NCBI GenBank assembly: GCA_963701675.1
Contig: OY969623.1
Span: 4,650,001-4,714,000 of the forward strand
Direction of reading: 5' to 3'
DNA: 64,000 nucleotides
Source: G963701675 sp963701675
GTDB lineage: Bacteria; Planctomycetota; Planctomycetia; Gemmatales; Gemmataceae
The position numbers and the translations under genes were made by a program. The notes beneath the pieces are model-generated. The model saw only the letters and a program-made list of their open reading frames with translations, had not been told where the DNA came from and did no database searches. Each line of letters starts with the position of its first letter. Positions within the stretch are counted from its first letter, which is position 1. Below, one piece after another: positions 9,853-18,814 of the stretch.

Positions 9853-9952
9853 TCCACGAAGACGGCATACCAGCCGGCCATGAAGTAAACTGGTGTGAAC
9901 GGGTGCACATATACAAACCGTAGACGGAGGCATAACTCTGGAGCAACGCCCG

Positions 9953-10855
9953 ATGACCGTCAGGAAGCGGACGGAAACTGATACGCAGACCTGGCTTGCC
10001 GATCCACCGCCGGCGCCGACGGACGCGCCTCCGCAAGCGCATCTGGTGCATATCTATCCCGTGGGCCCAGGACTAGGGTCGCTTTTCCACATTGGCGAGT
10101 CTCCTGTGAGCCTCGGGCGCGGCGACGAATGTGACGTTCGGGTCAATGAGCTGACAGTGTCCCGCCGTCATGCGCGCATTCTTCGGGAAAATGGCGGCTA
10201 CGTTGTCTGCGACCTTAACAGCACGAACGGCACTCTGGTCAATGACGAACCGATCACTCGTCATGCACTCGCCGACGGCGATCACATCCAAATCGGTAGC
10301 CAGGTGTTTCGATTTCTCGAAGGCGCCAATGTCGAAGTCAATTTCCTCGAAGAAATTCACCGGCTCGCCATTATTGATGGCCTTACGGGCGTCCTGAACA
10401 AAGCTCATTTTCTCGAATCGGTTACCCGCGAAATCGCTCGGTCGCAGCGGCACCATCGACCACTATCGCTTGTGCTGTTCGATGTGGACAACTTCAAAGC
10501 GATCAACGATCGTTTCGGACATTGGGCCGGTGATTGCACTTTGCGGGAGTTGGTGCGGATTCTCAAGACGTCGATGAGAAAGGAAGAACTTCTCGGTCGG
10601 TATGGCGGCGATGAATTCGCGCTGTTGCTCCCGGAAGCCGCTATGGATGGCGCGATGTGCTCTGCCGAGCGCTTTCGGACTCTGGTGGAAAACCATCCAT
10701 TCCATTTCGAACGGGAGGTCTTTCAGGTGACCATCAGCCTGGGCGTCGCAACCGTCGGCGCCGGCGAAGCCGTGACGACCGAAGAGTTAATTCGCCTGGC
10801 GGACCAGAGACTTTACGAAGCGAAAGCCGCCGGCCGAAATCGGGTTATAACCTAA
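9953..10855 (+). CDS. FHA domain diguanylate cyclase
   Basis: 300 residues. An FHA phosphopeptide-binding domain lies at about 40-115 (SLGRGDECDVRVNE, SRRHARI, NSTNGTLVND). A GGDEF domain lies at about 130-298 with an intact active-site RYGGDEF at 216-222, so synthesis of cyclic di-GMP is expected. The inhibitory I-site normally reads RxxD five residues before GGDEF. Here it is RKEE, so product inhibition may be weakened. The FHA domain suggests that a Ser/Thr kinase controls activity or location. There are no membrane helices, so the protein is cytoplasmic. The start codon at 9953 is preceded by GGAGCAACGCCC. Confidence 0.92.
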   Translation: MTVRKRTETDTQTWLADPPPAPTDAPPQAHLVHIYPVGPGLGSLFHIGESPVSLGRGDECDVRVNELTVSRRHARILRENGGYVVCDLNSTNGTLVNDEPITRHALADGDHIQIGSQVFRFLEGANVEVNFLEEIHRLAIIDGLTGVLNKAHFLESVTREIARSQRHHRPLSLVLFDVDNFKAINDRFGHWAGDCTLRELVRILKTSMRKEELLGRYGGDEFALLLPEAAMDGAMCSAERFRTLVENHPFHFEREVFQVTISLGVATVGAGEAVTTEELIRLADQRLYEAKAAGRNRVIT

Positions 10856-10951
10856 CCTCGGCTTCGGTTGTTACAATAGAAGACGCCGAAGGCAGCAATT
10901 TCGAGACACGGTTATCGAATTACCTTCTGGTGTAGACGGCTCTCGCAGGCT

Positions 10952-10979
10952 TTGCCGGCTTGTTGAGCCTATCTATAAT
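10952..10979 (+). promoter_or_regulatory. Possible sigma-70-type promoter of the NfeD-FloA operon
   Basis: TTGCCG (10952-10957) and a perfect TATAAT (10974-10979) are separated by 16 bases, about 130 bases before the first gene of the nfeD/floA cluster. The -35 box is a moderate match. The remainder of the 10856-11106 gap shows nothing else recognisable. Confidence 0.4.
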
Positions 10980-11106
10980 TCAGTATTAGTATGCGTGACG
11001 GTGCCGGCTCCCTTTGCCATATAGCGCACGGAACGGCTTGTGGCCCATCTACGCTTGCTAGGGCCGGAATGATGGGCGCCCGGGTTTCATACCGGGAGGT
11101 CCAACG

Positions 11107-13338
11107 ATGATTGTGCCGACCCCCAGATCCAAACAAGTGTTTCTCAAGCGGCTTCGTAACTGGTTAATCGGTTTATGGCTGAGCGTCGCTGTTTGCGCTG
11201 CGTCAGCCTTTGGACAGGCGCCTGCGGGAGAGCCGGTCCGGGGCGAGGAGGCCTCGGTTGACGGTGTGTTCATTTCGGTCAGCAATCGTATCGATTCCCT
11301 TGTCTTAAGTCGTGTGAAATCCCAAATGGATCGGTTCCGCGACCGCCCCGACAAGCGCGGACTCAAGATCGTTCTGGACTTTAATGCCGACGGCGGGCCA
11401 AGCCGAACGGACGATTACGGCGTCTGCCGGGACTTTGCCAAGTATTTGCTCGGCATTCAAGACGCTACGACGATTGCCTTCGTTCGCAACGATGTGACCG
11501 GCCATACCGTGTTGCCGGTGCTGGCTTGCAAGGAGGTGGTCATGTCCAAGAAGGCGAGAATCGGCAATGTAACGGGCACACAAGGCGAGCCATTGGAACC
11601 GGACATCCTGGCGTATTACACCCACCTGGCGGAACGCCGTCGCTATTTTCCGGCCATCATTCTCAAAATGGCGGACCCGAAGATGGAAGTAATCGAAGGC
11701 AATCGCGCAGGCGGCGCTTGGTATGTCGATGCCTTACGGCTGGACGAGGAAGTAAAAAATAACTTCGTGCCCGCGGTGCGTCGGGATCCGGTGCTCATGG
11801 CCGGCAAAGCCGGCTTTTACGATGCCGCTCAGGCACAGAAGTTTGGGCTCTGCCAGGTTCATTTGGAAACCCGCGCCGACGTGCGTGAGCTTTACCAAAT
11901 GCCGACCACCAGCCTGCGCGAAGATCCGTTGCAAGGGAGAACGCCGGTCGCCTATCGCCTCATCGTGTCGGGAAAAGTGGACCGGACCATGAAGGAACGG
12001 CTTGGCAACCGCTTGCGGCAAACCGTCCGAAAGGGCGCCAACCTTATTTTCCTTCAGTTGGAGTGCGGGGATGGTGAAACGCTTGTGGCCCAGGACCTGG
12101 CCGAGACGATCCGTACCTTGCGCGACAACAACGGCGAGAACCCCGTGATGACCGTGGCGATCGTCACCCGGGAGGCGCGGAACACTGCCGTGTTTCTCGC
12201 TTTAGGTTGCTCGGAAATCGTGATGGATCAAAAAGCCCAGCTTGGAGGATTTGAGCAATACGTAAGCCAGGCGCCGCAGCTCGCGGACAAGATAAGTGCA
12301 TCCCTAGCGTCGCTGGCGGAAAAACAGGGCTATCCGGCGCTTCTCGTGCGCGGGATGCTTGAACCCAATCTGGCGATCCATCAAGTAAGCCGTCGCGGCA
12401 AGGCCTTTGAGCGCCGGCTTATGGATTCAGATCAACTCAACGAAGACGCGGAGAAGACTCGCGAATGGGTGAACGAGGGACCCGTGAAGCCGTTCGGCGC
12501 CTGGCTCACGCTGGACAGCAGCGAGGCGAAACGCCACGGTGTGGCGAAGTTTGTATTCGAAGGTGAGCCGCAGCAATTGGTGACTTTCCTCCGAGACAAG
12601 TACGGTTTGGATGAACGCCAACCCACCGAGGTCAAATCGGATTGGCTCGAAGATTTCGCGGAGTTCCTCTGCAGCCCGGTCGTCGCCATGTTTCTCATTA
12701 TGATTGGCATCATCGGGTTGATCTTGGAGCTAAAGGTGCCGGGCGTCGGCGTACCCGGCGTGGTGGCCGCGATTTGCTTTGTCTTGTACTTCTGGTCGCA
12801 GTCCCAGCTACAAGGTCAATTGACGATGTTGGCGATCCTGTTATTCTTGCTTGGACTCATCCTAATCGGTTTGGAAGTGTTTCTTGTGCCGGGCCTTGGG
12901 GTGCCCGGGATTAGCGGCATCGTGCTCGTGGTGGTCAGTCTAGGACTGGCGACTGTCGTAAAGAAGCCCGAGACGCAGCACGAATGGATGGAGTTCGGCA
13001 CCACGCTCACGACAATTAGCGTAAGCTTATTGGGTGCGGTGGCGGGCGCGCTGGCGTTGGCGTATTACCTCCCGAACATTCCGTGGGCCAACCGCTTAGT
13101 GTTGATTCCACCGGCCGAGACAACCGCGCCGCTGGAAGAAGAATCGGGGACCTCGTTGGCGTACGCGTCGCTTTTGGGAGCAATCGGAGAGGCAGCGACG
13201 ACACTGCGGCCGGCCGGAAAAGCCCGTTTCGGCGACGATTTCGTCGATGTCGTAGCCGAGGGTAACTATGTCAAAGCCGGAAGCCGCGTGCAGGTAATTG
13301 AAATCGAAGGTAATCGTATCGTCGTCAAAGAGGTTTAA
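11107..13338 (+). CDS. Long NfeD protein: tandem ClpP-like domains plus membrane and OB segments
   Basis: 743-residue exported membrane protein. A signal peptide covers about 15-38 (LSVAVCAASAFGQA). Two ClpP/crotonase-fold domains follow at about 50-270 and 290-470, then four to five transmembrane helices between about 515 and 660 and an NfeD OB-fold tail (residues 690-743, ending GNRIVVKEV). Active long NfeD proteases have a Ser in the loop before the EIVM strand. Here those loops read VTGHTVLPVLACKEVVM and ARNTAVFLALGCSEIVMD, with no obvious nucleophile Ser. The protein is therefore probably a scaffold rather than a protease. It heads a cluster with a short NfeD and FloA. A GGGAGG ribosome site precedes the ATG. 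Confidence 0.85.
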   Translation: MIVPTPRSKQVFLKRLRNWLIGLWLSVAVCAASAFGQAPAGEPVRGEEASVDGVFISVSNRIDSLVLSRVKSQMDRFRDRPDKRGLKIVLDFNADGGPSRTDDYGVCRDFAKYLLGIQDATTIAFVRNDVTGHTVLPVLACKEVVMSKKARIGNVTGTQGEPLEPDILAYYTHLAERRRYFPAIILKMADPKMEVIEGNRAGGAWYVDALRLDEEVKNNFVPAVRRDPVLMAGKAGFYDAAQAQKFGLCQVHLETRADVRELYQMPTTSLREDPLQGRTPVAYRLIVSGKVDRTMKERLGNRLRQTVRKGANLIFLQLECGDGETLVAQDLAETIRTLRDNNGENPVMTVAIVTREARNTAVFLALGCSEIVMDQKAQLGGFEQYVSQAPQLADKISASLASLAEKQGYPALLVRGMLEPNLAIHQVSRRGKAFERRLMDSDQLNEDAEKTREWVNEGPVKPFGAWLTLDSSEAKRHGVAKFVFEGEPQQLVTFLRDKYGLDERQPTEVKSDWLEDFAEFLCSPVVAMFLIMIGIIGLILELKVPGVGVPGVVAAICFVLYFWSQSQLQGQLTMLAILLFLLGLILIGLEVFLVPGLGVPGISGIVLVVVSLGLATVVKKPETQHEWMEFGTTLTTISVSLLGAVAGALALAYYLPNIPWANRLVLIPPAETTAPLEEESGTSLAYASLLGAIGEAATTLRPAGKARFGDDFVDVVAEGNYVKAGSRVQVIEIEGNRIVVKEV

Positions 13339-13342
13339 CCCC

Positions 13343-13374
13343 GGCCGCGACTTCTTGCAAACGCGGTCGCGGCT
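13343..13374. repeat. Intergenic hairpin GCCGCGAC/GTCGCGGC
   Basis: Inverted repeat with 8-base perfect arms (13344-13351 and 13366-13373) and a 14-base loop, placed just after the stop of the long nfeD gene. The core (G)CCGCGAC...GTCGCGG matches the outer end of the much larger palindrome at 47569-47651, so both may belong to one dispersed palindromic family. It could also attenuate transcription, but there is no T tract. Confidence 0.5.
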
Positions 13375-13415
13375 AAGGTCTTATCCATCACTTGTCCAGC
13401 GCAAACGGGTAACGC

Positions 13416-13946
13416 ATGGAGCCACTGACTCTGGCTTTCATTCTGATCGGCTTCGGCTTCTTGCTTTTGCTCGCCGAGCTGATCATCCCCTCCGGGATTT
13501 GTTTTGTCCTGGCGATTGCTGCCATTATCGGCGGCATTGTGATGACGTTTATCAACAGCAGCGACCCGTATCTCGGCTGGTTGACGCTGATCGGCGTATT
13601 CATTGCAATTCCGGCACTTATGGGTATCCTCTTTCATTACTGGCCAAGAATGCCGGTCGGCAAACGGTTTTTCCTGACCGACCCCGGCGAAGATGCGACA
13701 CTGGCTTCGATGCCCGTGAACCTGGAACTCGAGCAGCTTCGTGGCCGGTTCGGACGGGCGCTGTCTTCTTTGAGGCCGGCCGGTGTGGTCGATTTCGACG
13801 GCAAGCGCATCGATTGCCTCACGGAGGGAATGATGGTGGATGCCGGCGAATCGGTTCGGTGCATTGACGTTAAGGCCGGCAAAGTAATCGTTCGCCCGGT
13901 CGAACGAACCAACCTCACGGATTTGGAGAACGTGGATTTCAGTTAA
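13416..13946 (+). CDS. nfeD: Short NfeD family membrane protein
   Basis: 176 residues. Two to four hydrophobic helices fill residues 1-85 (FILIGFGFLLLLAELIIPSG, then AIAAIIGGIVMTF, LTLIGVFIAIPALMGILF). A soluble OB-fold domain (about 110-170) contains LRPAGVVDFDGKRIDCLTEG. The RPAG.....G motif is typical of the NfeD OB domain. Short NfeD proteins pair with flotillins such as FloA and are thought to organise membrane microdomains. It sits 77 bases after the long nfeD gene and 74 bases before floA, consistent with an operon. Confidence 0.88.
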   Translation: MEPLTLAFILIGFGFLLLLAELIIPSGICFVLAIAAIIGGIVMTFINSSDPYLGWLTLIGVFIAIPALMGILFHYWPRMPVGKRFFLTDPGEDATLASMPVNLELEQLRGRFGRALSSLRPAGVVDFDGKRIDCLTEGMMVDAGESVRCIDVKAGKVIVRPVERTNLTDLENVDFS

Positions 13947-14020
13947 ACCCGGGCCGCCGCATTAAGGATCCCGCGACCCTAACCCATGGCACATGCAACC
14001 AATAACGTGGAGAGATCATA

Positions 14021-15097
14021 ATGTCCGCAATGGTTTTGGCCCAAGCTGGTAAGGCGATGAAGTTCCAGCAGGGCGACTATATCTTGCTAATTGGCGGCGC
14101 CATCGCTGCCATTGTGCTGATAATCGGCCTCGTTGTGTTCTTCAGTTTCTTGCGACTTTGGATTCAATGCAAACTGACGAGCGCCGGTATTGGCATCATC
14201 GATCTAGTGGGAATGAAACTGCGAAACGTCGACTATCAGATGATTGTGCGGCAAAAAATCGCATTGGTGCAAGCCAACGTCAAGGTGGGCACACGCGAAC
14301 TGGAGGCGCATTATCTATCGCGGGGCAACGTTCCTAAGACGGCCACGGCCGTCATCGCGGCCCACAAGGCAGGCATGGATCTCCCGTGGCGGACCGCATC
14401 GGCCATCGATCTGGCCGGACGTGACATGCTCGACGCCGTCAAGACCAGCGTCAATCCAAAGGTGATTGATTGCCCCGATCCGGCCAAAGGGCGTGTCACC
14501 CTGGACGGCGTATGCAAGAACGGCATTCAATTGCGGGTCAAAGCACGCGTCACGGTGCGAACGAAGCTGGATCGCCTGGTAGGCGGAGCGACCGAGGAGA
14601 CGATCATTGCCCGCGTGGGCGAGGGCATCGTCAAGGCGATCGGCAGCGCCGAAGATCACAAAGATGTCCTTGCCAATCCGAACCTCATCTCACAGGCAGT
14701 GCTAACGAACTCGCTGGATTCGCAGACGGCGTTCGAGATTGTGTCGATTGACGTATGCGACGTGGACGTGGGCGAGAACATTGGCGCGAAGCTCCAGGGA
14801 GACCAGGCCGCGGCCGACCTTCGTGTCGCCCAGGCGCGAGCCGAACGTCGCCGGGCCGAGGCCGTGGCTCAGGAGCAAGAGATGCGGGCGGTCGTCGAAG
14901 CGAACCGAGCCAAAGTGGTGGAAGCCGAAGCCCAAGTTCCGCTTGCTATCTCCGAAGCGTTTCGCAATGGGCGACTCGGCATCATGGAATACTACGGCAT
15001 GCGGAACCTGCAGTCGGACACCTCCATGCGGAACTCCATTGCGGGAATCAGCACCAGCGGACATAACGAACGCCAGGATCGTCAAGGACCCACTTGA
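14021..15097 (+). CDS. floA: Flotillin-like protein FloA
   Basis: 358 residues, close to the usual FloA length of about 330. One N-terminal membrane helix (about 20-45) is followed by the SPFH/PHB domain with typical text (VGMKLRNVDYQMIVRQKIAL, SVNPKVIDCPDP). Then comes an alanine/glutamate-rich coiled coil (ADLRVAQARAERRRAEAVAQ) and a short C-terminal tail that includes GIMEYYGMRNLQSDT. FloA forms membrane assemblies that affect fluidity and signalling. Linkage to nfeD is the classic gene arrangement. Confidence 0.95.
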   Translation: MSAMVLAQAGKAMKFQQGDYILLIGGAIAAIVLIIGLVVFFSFLRLWIQCKLTSAGIGIIDLVGMKLRNVDYQMIVRQKIALVQANVKVGTRELEAHYLSRGNVPKTATAVIAAHKAGMDLPWRTASAIDLAGRDMLDAVKTSVNPKVIDCPDPAKGRVTLDGVCKNGIQLRVKARVTVRTKLDRLVGGATEETIIARVGEGIVKAIGSAEDHKDVLANPNLISQAVLTNSLDSQTAFEIVSIDVCDVDVGENIGAKLQGDQAAADLRVAQARAERRRAEAVAQEQEMRAVVEANRAKVVEAEAQVPLAISEAFRNGRLGIMEYYGMRNLQSDTSMRNSIAGISTSGHNERQDRQGPT

Positions 15098-15122
15098 TGA
15101 CGGAATGACGTCGGAGCGTATC

Positions 15123-15728
15123 ATGCCAATCGAATCATTGTTGCTCCTCATCGTGGTCGTGGAGGCTGTCTGGATCATCAGCAGTGTGTTCCGCGGCAAA
15201 GAGGAGGAAAAGAAACGACCGCCCGGCAGGCCGATGCCTCAAAGGCAAGGACCGGTCGGCAATCGGGGCCGCACGGAGCCCACGACCGTGGATCAGTTTC
15301 TGAACGAAGTAAACCGGCGCCGGCAAGAGACCGCCGATAGAGAGGAGTACAGTATGCAGCCGGAGCCGACGAGGACCGAACGCCCGACGGAACTGCGTCG
15401 TCGTCGTTCCGCGCCCACCGATAGCGCGGTGGTCGTGCTTCCCGTTCTACCGGCGAAGGAAACTAGACGCATCGGGCCGGTGAGTGTGACGATTCCGGCG
15501 GTTGCCGTCGAAGTGGCTCCTTCATCCAAGCTGCCTGAGTTCAAGCCGTCGCGAGTCGTCACCAATTTACGGGAGCGAATCGGTGCAGAGCCGTCCACTT
15601 CCGCCCCAGCGCCTGTCTCTGCATTGCACGATGAAATCGTGGCGCACTTGCGGAATCGACAATCACTCCAAAGCGCCATTCTGTTGCAAGAAGTACTGGG
15701 GCCGCCCCTTAGCATGCGGAGCCGTTAA
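15123..15728 (+). CDS. Small planctomycete single-pass membrane protein downstream of floA
   Basis: 201 residues from ATG 15123 (an in-frame ATG at 15105 is also possible). An N-terminal membrane helix (SLLLLIVVVEAVWIISSVF) is followed by a long, basic, proline-rich and probably disordered region. A conserved-looking C-terminal helix carries LRNRQSLQSAILLQEVLGPP. I know similar C-termini only from uncharacterised planctomycete proteins. The gene lies 25 bases after floA and 28 bases before the dedA start, so it probably belongs to the membrane-microdomain operon. Confidence 0.7.
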   Translation: MPIESLLLLIVVVEAVWIISSVFRGKEEEKKRPPGRPMPQRQGPVGNRGRTEPTTVDQFLNEVNRRRQETADREEYSMQPEPTRTERPTELRRRRSAPTDSAVVVLPVLPAKETRRIGPVSVTIPAVAVEVAPSSKLPEFKPSRVVTNLRERIGAEPSTSAPAPVSALHDEIVAHLRNRQSLQSAILLQEVLGPPLSMRSR

Positions 15729-15756
15729 TAGCTGTCCGATCAGGGGGACCGTTGGC

Positions 15757-16542
15757 TTGCCCGACTTCAGCCATCTTTGGTTTTGGCCGTTCATTGCGGC
15801 GTTCGTTGCGCTGGTAGCCGCGGGCTTTGGCGCTCCCATTCCCGAAGAACTCCCTACCATCGGGGCGGGGATTTGGGTCGCGAGCAACGCAGAGCTCGGG
15901 CACCTTCGCTGGTTGATTCTGCCGATCTGTTTTCTCGGCGTCATGATTAGTGACGTTTTGCTCTTTGGGATGGGCCGACTGTTCGGACCGCGACTCCTCG
16001 AATGGAACTGGGTGAAGCGCTTCTATCCATCGGAGACGCGCTTGCGCACGGAAGAGAATTTTCACCGGTACGGCCTTCGGATTCTACTTTTCATGCGCTG
16101 GATTCCCGCCATTCGCAGTCCCATGTTTATCACGGCAGGCTTGATGCGCCTTCCGCTCTATCGATTCATCTTGGCGGACGGCATCGCTTTGGTTTTCGGT
16201 CACAGTCTCCTCTTCTTTCTTGCTTACTGGTTCGGCGAGCAATTCTTGTCCTTGGTCGAGGAAGCCGAGCATACTTTGGAAACGGCGCTAAAGCCGATCC
16301 TGGTGCTGACCGTCATTGGCGTGGTAGCCGCGTTTCTCCTGTATCATTTCCTGAAACATCCGGTCGCAACGGGTGACCCGGAGGAACTCAAGGACCTGCC
16401 GATCGTCGGTCAGAAAGTTGCCGACCGACTTAGCTCGCCGGAATTCGTCCCCGAAGAGAATACCCCCTCAGCGGAAGGCGGCGCGGTTACTGCCGACGTG
16501 ACGGAAACGGCGGAGGTCGAATCCAGGAACCCGAACGGTTGA
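15757..16542 (+). CDS. DedA family membrane protein
   Basis: About 261 residues from a TTG start at 15757, chosen because AGGGGG (15742-15747) sits at ribosome-site distance and the preceding in-frame sequence lacks DedA similarity. Family features: FGAPIPEELPTIGAGIWVA near the N terminus, a conserved glycine-rich ISDVLLFGMGRLFG, and the RWIPAIRSPMFITAGLMRLP loop. Four to five helices are visible. A charged tail of about 60 residues follows the last helix and includes GDPEELKDLPIVGQK. DedA proteins include polyprenyl-phosphate and phospholipid flippases; the substrate here is unknown. ubiX starts 12 bases after the stop. Confidence 0.85.
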   Translation: MPDFSHLWFWPFIAAFVALVAAGFGAPIPEELPTIGAGIWVASNAELGHLRWLILPICFLGVMISDVLLFGMGRLFGPRLLEWNWVKRFYPSETRLRTEENFHRYGLRILLFMRWIPAIRSPMFITAGLMRLPLYRFILADGIALVFGHSLLFFLAYWFGEQFLSLVEEAEHTLETALKPILVLTVIGVVAAFLLYHFLKHPVATGDPEELKDLPIVGQKVADRLSSPEFVPEENTPSAEGGAVTADVTETAEVESRNPNG

Positions 16543-16554
16543 TGGAGTCGGCTC

Positions 16555-17190
16555 ATGGCTGCGACAGACCTGGTCTTGGCGATGACCGGTGCAAGCGGCG
16601 CCGTCTACGGCGTCCGGTTGCTCGAGGTGCCTACTTCAAGCCGGGCGGAATGTCCATCTAACGCTTAGTCCTGCGGCTACGGAGGTCATTGAGCAAGAAC
16701 TCGATCGAACCGTTCGTTTGGAGCACTTCGTCTTAGGCGATCTATTGGGGCGGGATGTGAACGCGCGGATCGCCCAGCAAGTTCAATATCACGATTACCG
16801 TGATTTTGCGCGGGGATCGCCAGTGGCTCGTTCCTGACGGCGGGTATGGTGGTATGTCCGTGTAGCATGGGTACCGCGGCGGCAATCGCCCAAGGGCTCT
16901 CGCAAAATCTGATTCACCGCGCCGCCGACGTGCACCTCAAAGAGCGCCGTCGCCTTGTACTCGTCCCGCGCGAGACCCCTCTGCATCTGATTCAGCTTCG
17001 AAACTTGACGACATGTGCGGAAGCCGGCGCGGTAGTGTTGCCGGCCATGCCCGCGTTTTACGTGAAGCCGAAATCGCTCGACGATGTCGTCGACTTCATC
17101 GTGGGCCGGATTTGTGATCATGTCGGCGTTTCGCACGATCTGTTGCCGCGCTGGGGCGAAAACGTCGAGACGGGATCAGAAATAATCTGA
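16555..17190 (+). pseudogene. ubiX: UbiX flavin prenyltransferase with two opposite frameshifts
   Basis: Three consecutive frames together give a full-length UbiX (about 210 residues): LVLAMTGASGAVYGVRLLEV in the first, LLQAGRNVHLTLSPAATEVI to QYHDYRDF in the second, and AGIASGSFLTAGMVVCPCSM to the end in the third. The first shift (about 16630) needs one extra base. The second (about 16811) needs one missing base, so the net change is zero. UbiX makes prenylated FMN for UbiD-type decarboxylases. The flavin-binding GASGA and the CPCSMGTAAAIA signature are present. Two compensating indels in an otherwise well-conserved gene fit sequence errors at least as well as decay. The start ATG has GGAG at 16544-16547. 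Confidence 0.85.
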
Positions 17191-17202
17191 GTGGAGCATC
17201 GG

Positions 17203-17760
17203 ATGCCGGTACTTCCGCTGGAGCCGTACCTCCACCCGGCCAACTTGTTTGACCAACCCGTCGACGCGCACGATCCGTCCCTACAGTGGTGGGTGATGCA
17301 TACACGGCCGTGCGCCGAGAAAGTGCTGGCGCGGAAGCTGCACCATCGCGGTATTTCGTTTTTCTTACCGCTGTATCAACGGCGGAAGCCGTTTCGGGGT
17401 CGACTCTTGACTTCGCACTTGCCGCTTTTCACCGGGTATATCTTCGTTCGTGGCAACGAACAACATCGGGTCCAGGCATTAAAGACCAACACCGTAGCCA
17501 AAAGCATCGCGGTAAACGATCAGGAGCAGCTTCAGACGGACTTGAGACGCGTGCATCAGTTAATGGTTTTGGGTGCACCGTTGTCCCCGGAGGACAGGCT
17601 CCGCCCGGGTAGCTCAGTGCAAATCACCGCGGGGCCTCTGGCAGGGCTTGAAGGAAAAGTCATTCGGCGGGGCAAGCGGCTCAAGTTCGTCATCGAAGTG
17701 CACCTTCTTCAGCGAGGCGCGTCGGTCGAGATCGACCAGTGGATGATCGAACCTAGTTAG
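17203..17760 (+). CDS. NusG-like antitermination factor (RfaH/UpxY type)
   Basis: 185 residues from ATG 17203, preceded by GGAG at 17192-17195 (GTG at 17191 is an alternative). An NGN domain begins with LQWWVMHTRPCAEKVLARKL and continues with FFLPLYQRRKPFRGRL and PLFTGYIFVRGNEQHRVQAL. A KOW domain follows (PGSSVQITAGPLAGLEGKVI). The housekeeping nusG normally lies beside ribosomal genes, so this is a specialised paralogue. Such paralogues often promote read-through of long exopolysaccharide operons, and a polysaccharide deacetylase gene lies 89 bases downstream. Confidence 0.88.
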   Translation: MPVLPLEPYLHPANLFDQPVDAHDPSLQWWVMHTRPCAEKVLARKLHHRGISFFLPLYQRRKPFRGRLLTSHLPLFTGYIFVRGNEQHRVQALKTNTVAKSIAVNDQEQLQTDLRRVHQLMVLGAPLSPEDRLRPGSSVQITAGPLAGLEGKVIRRGKRLKFVIEVHLLQRGASVEIDQWMIEPS

Positions 17761-17848
17761 GTCTAGCGAACCCCAATTGCCGTGCGTTTTGAAGGCGAAA
17801 TCCGAGCTATGGTAGTGGAGGAGGATTGCGCTCTTCGATTGGGGTTGC

Positions 17849-18762
17849 ATGGAACATCGCGGACCGATTCTTAACGCCCTAACGGTCGACCTGGAAGACT
17901 ATTTCCACGTCACGGCGTTCGAGGGACGCGTCGCTCGCTCCAATTGGGATAGTCTGCCGAGCCGGGTCGTTGCAAATACACACCGGTTGCTCGAACTGTT
18001 TGCGCGGCATGATGTTAAAGCCACCTTCTTTGTGCTCGGCTGGATCGCAGATAGATTCCCGGACCTCATCCGGACGATTGCCGCGGCTGACCATGAAATC
18101 GCATGTCACAGCTATTGGCATCGCCTGGTGTACCAAATGACGCCCACGGAGTTCCACGACGACCTCCGCCAAGCCCGAAATGTCATCGAGGATGCCGTCG
18201 GCAGCAAGGTGGTAGCGTATCGAGCGCCAAGCTGGTCGATTACCAAACGGTCGCTCTGGCGCTGGAGATCCTCGCCGAAGAGGGATTTACGTACGATTCG
18301 AGTATCTTCCCGATTTACCACGATAGATACGGCATTCCGAACGCGCCGCGGTTCCCGCATCCGCTATCGGACGGCGCGGAACCAATGCTCGAGTTCCCTG
18401 CCTCGGTCGCACGTTTTTGTAAGTTGAATGTTCCCGTGTCGGGCGGCGGTTACCTGCGGTTGTATCCCCTCAAGTGGACCATGCGTTTTCTCCGCCGCAT
18501 CAACCATAACCTCGGCGAGCCTTTTCTCATCTACGTTCACCCTTGGGAGATCGATCCCGAACAACCGCGATTAGGAAGCGCCTGGAAGGCCTGGCGTCAT
18601 TACGTCAACCTGTCGACAACCGGGCCGAAACTTGAACGATTACTCTCGAAGTTTCGCTTCGGGCGAATGGCTGACGCTCTGCATGAGTACTTCGTCGCTC
18701 GGATGCCGGCGCCGCGCATTCGCTATGCACCAACGCACTCGAGCATTTCGGAAAGCGCATAG
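17849..18762 (+). pseudogene. Polysaccharide deacetylase (DUF3473/exosortase-type), single frameshift
   Basis: The reading frame from 17849 encodes the NodB-like start NALTVDLEDYFHVTAFEG, the metal-site region ATFFVLGWIADRFP and the EIACHSYWHRLVY motif, up to APSWSITKRSLW. From about 18262 the protein continues in the next frame with ALEILAEEGFTYDSSIFPIY to the stop at 18762. One missing G in CTCTGGCGCTG restores the reading frame. The full length is about 304 residues. The order deacetylase plus C-terminal DUF3473 resembles the PEP-CTERM/XrtA-associated deacetylases (TIGR03006 type). Predicted role: deacetylation of a secreted polysaccharide. It may be functional if the indel is an error. 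Confidence 0.85.
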
Positions 18763-18814
18763 ACTCAACTCTTCTTGACTTGCCCTTCACGTTCGCGGCT
18801 CGCACATTAATACC

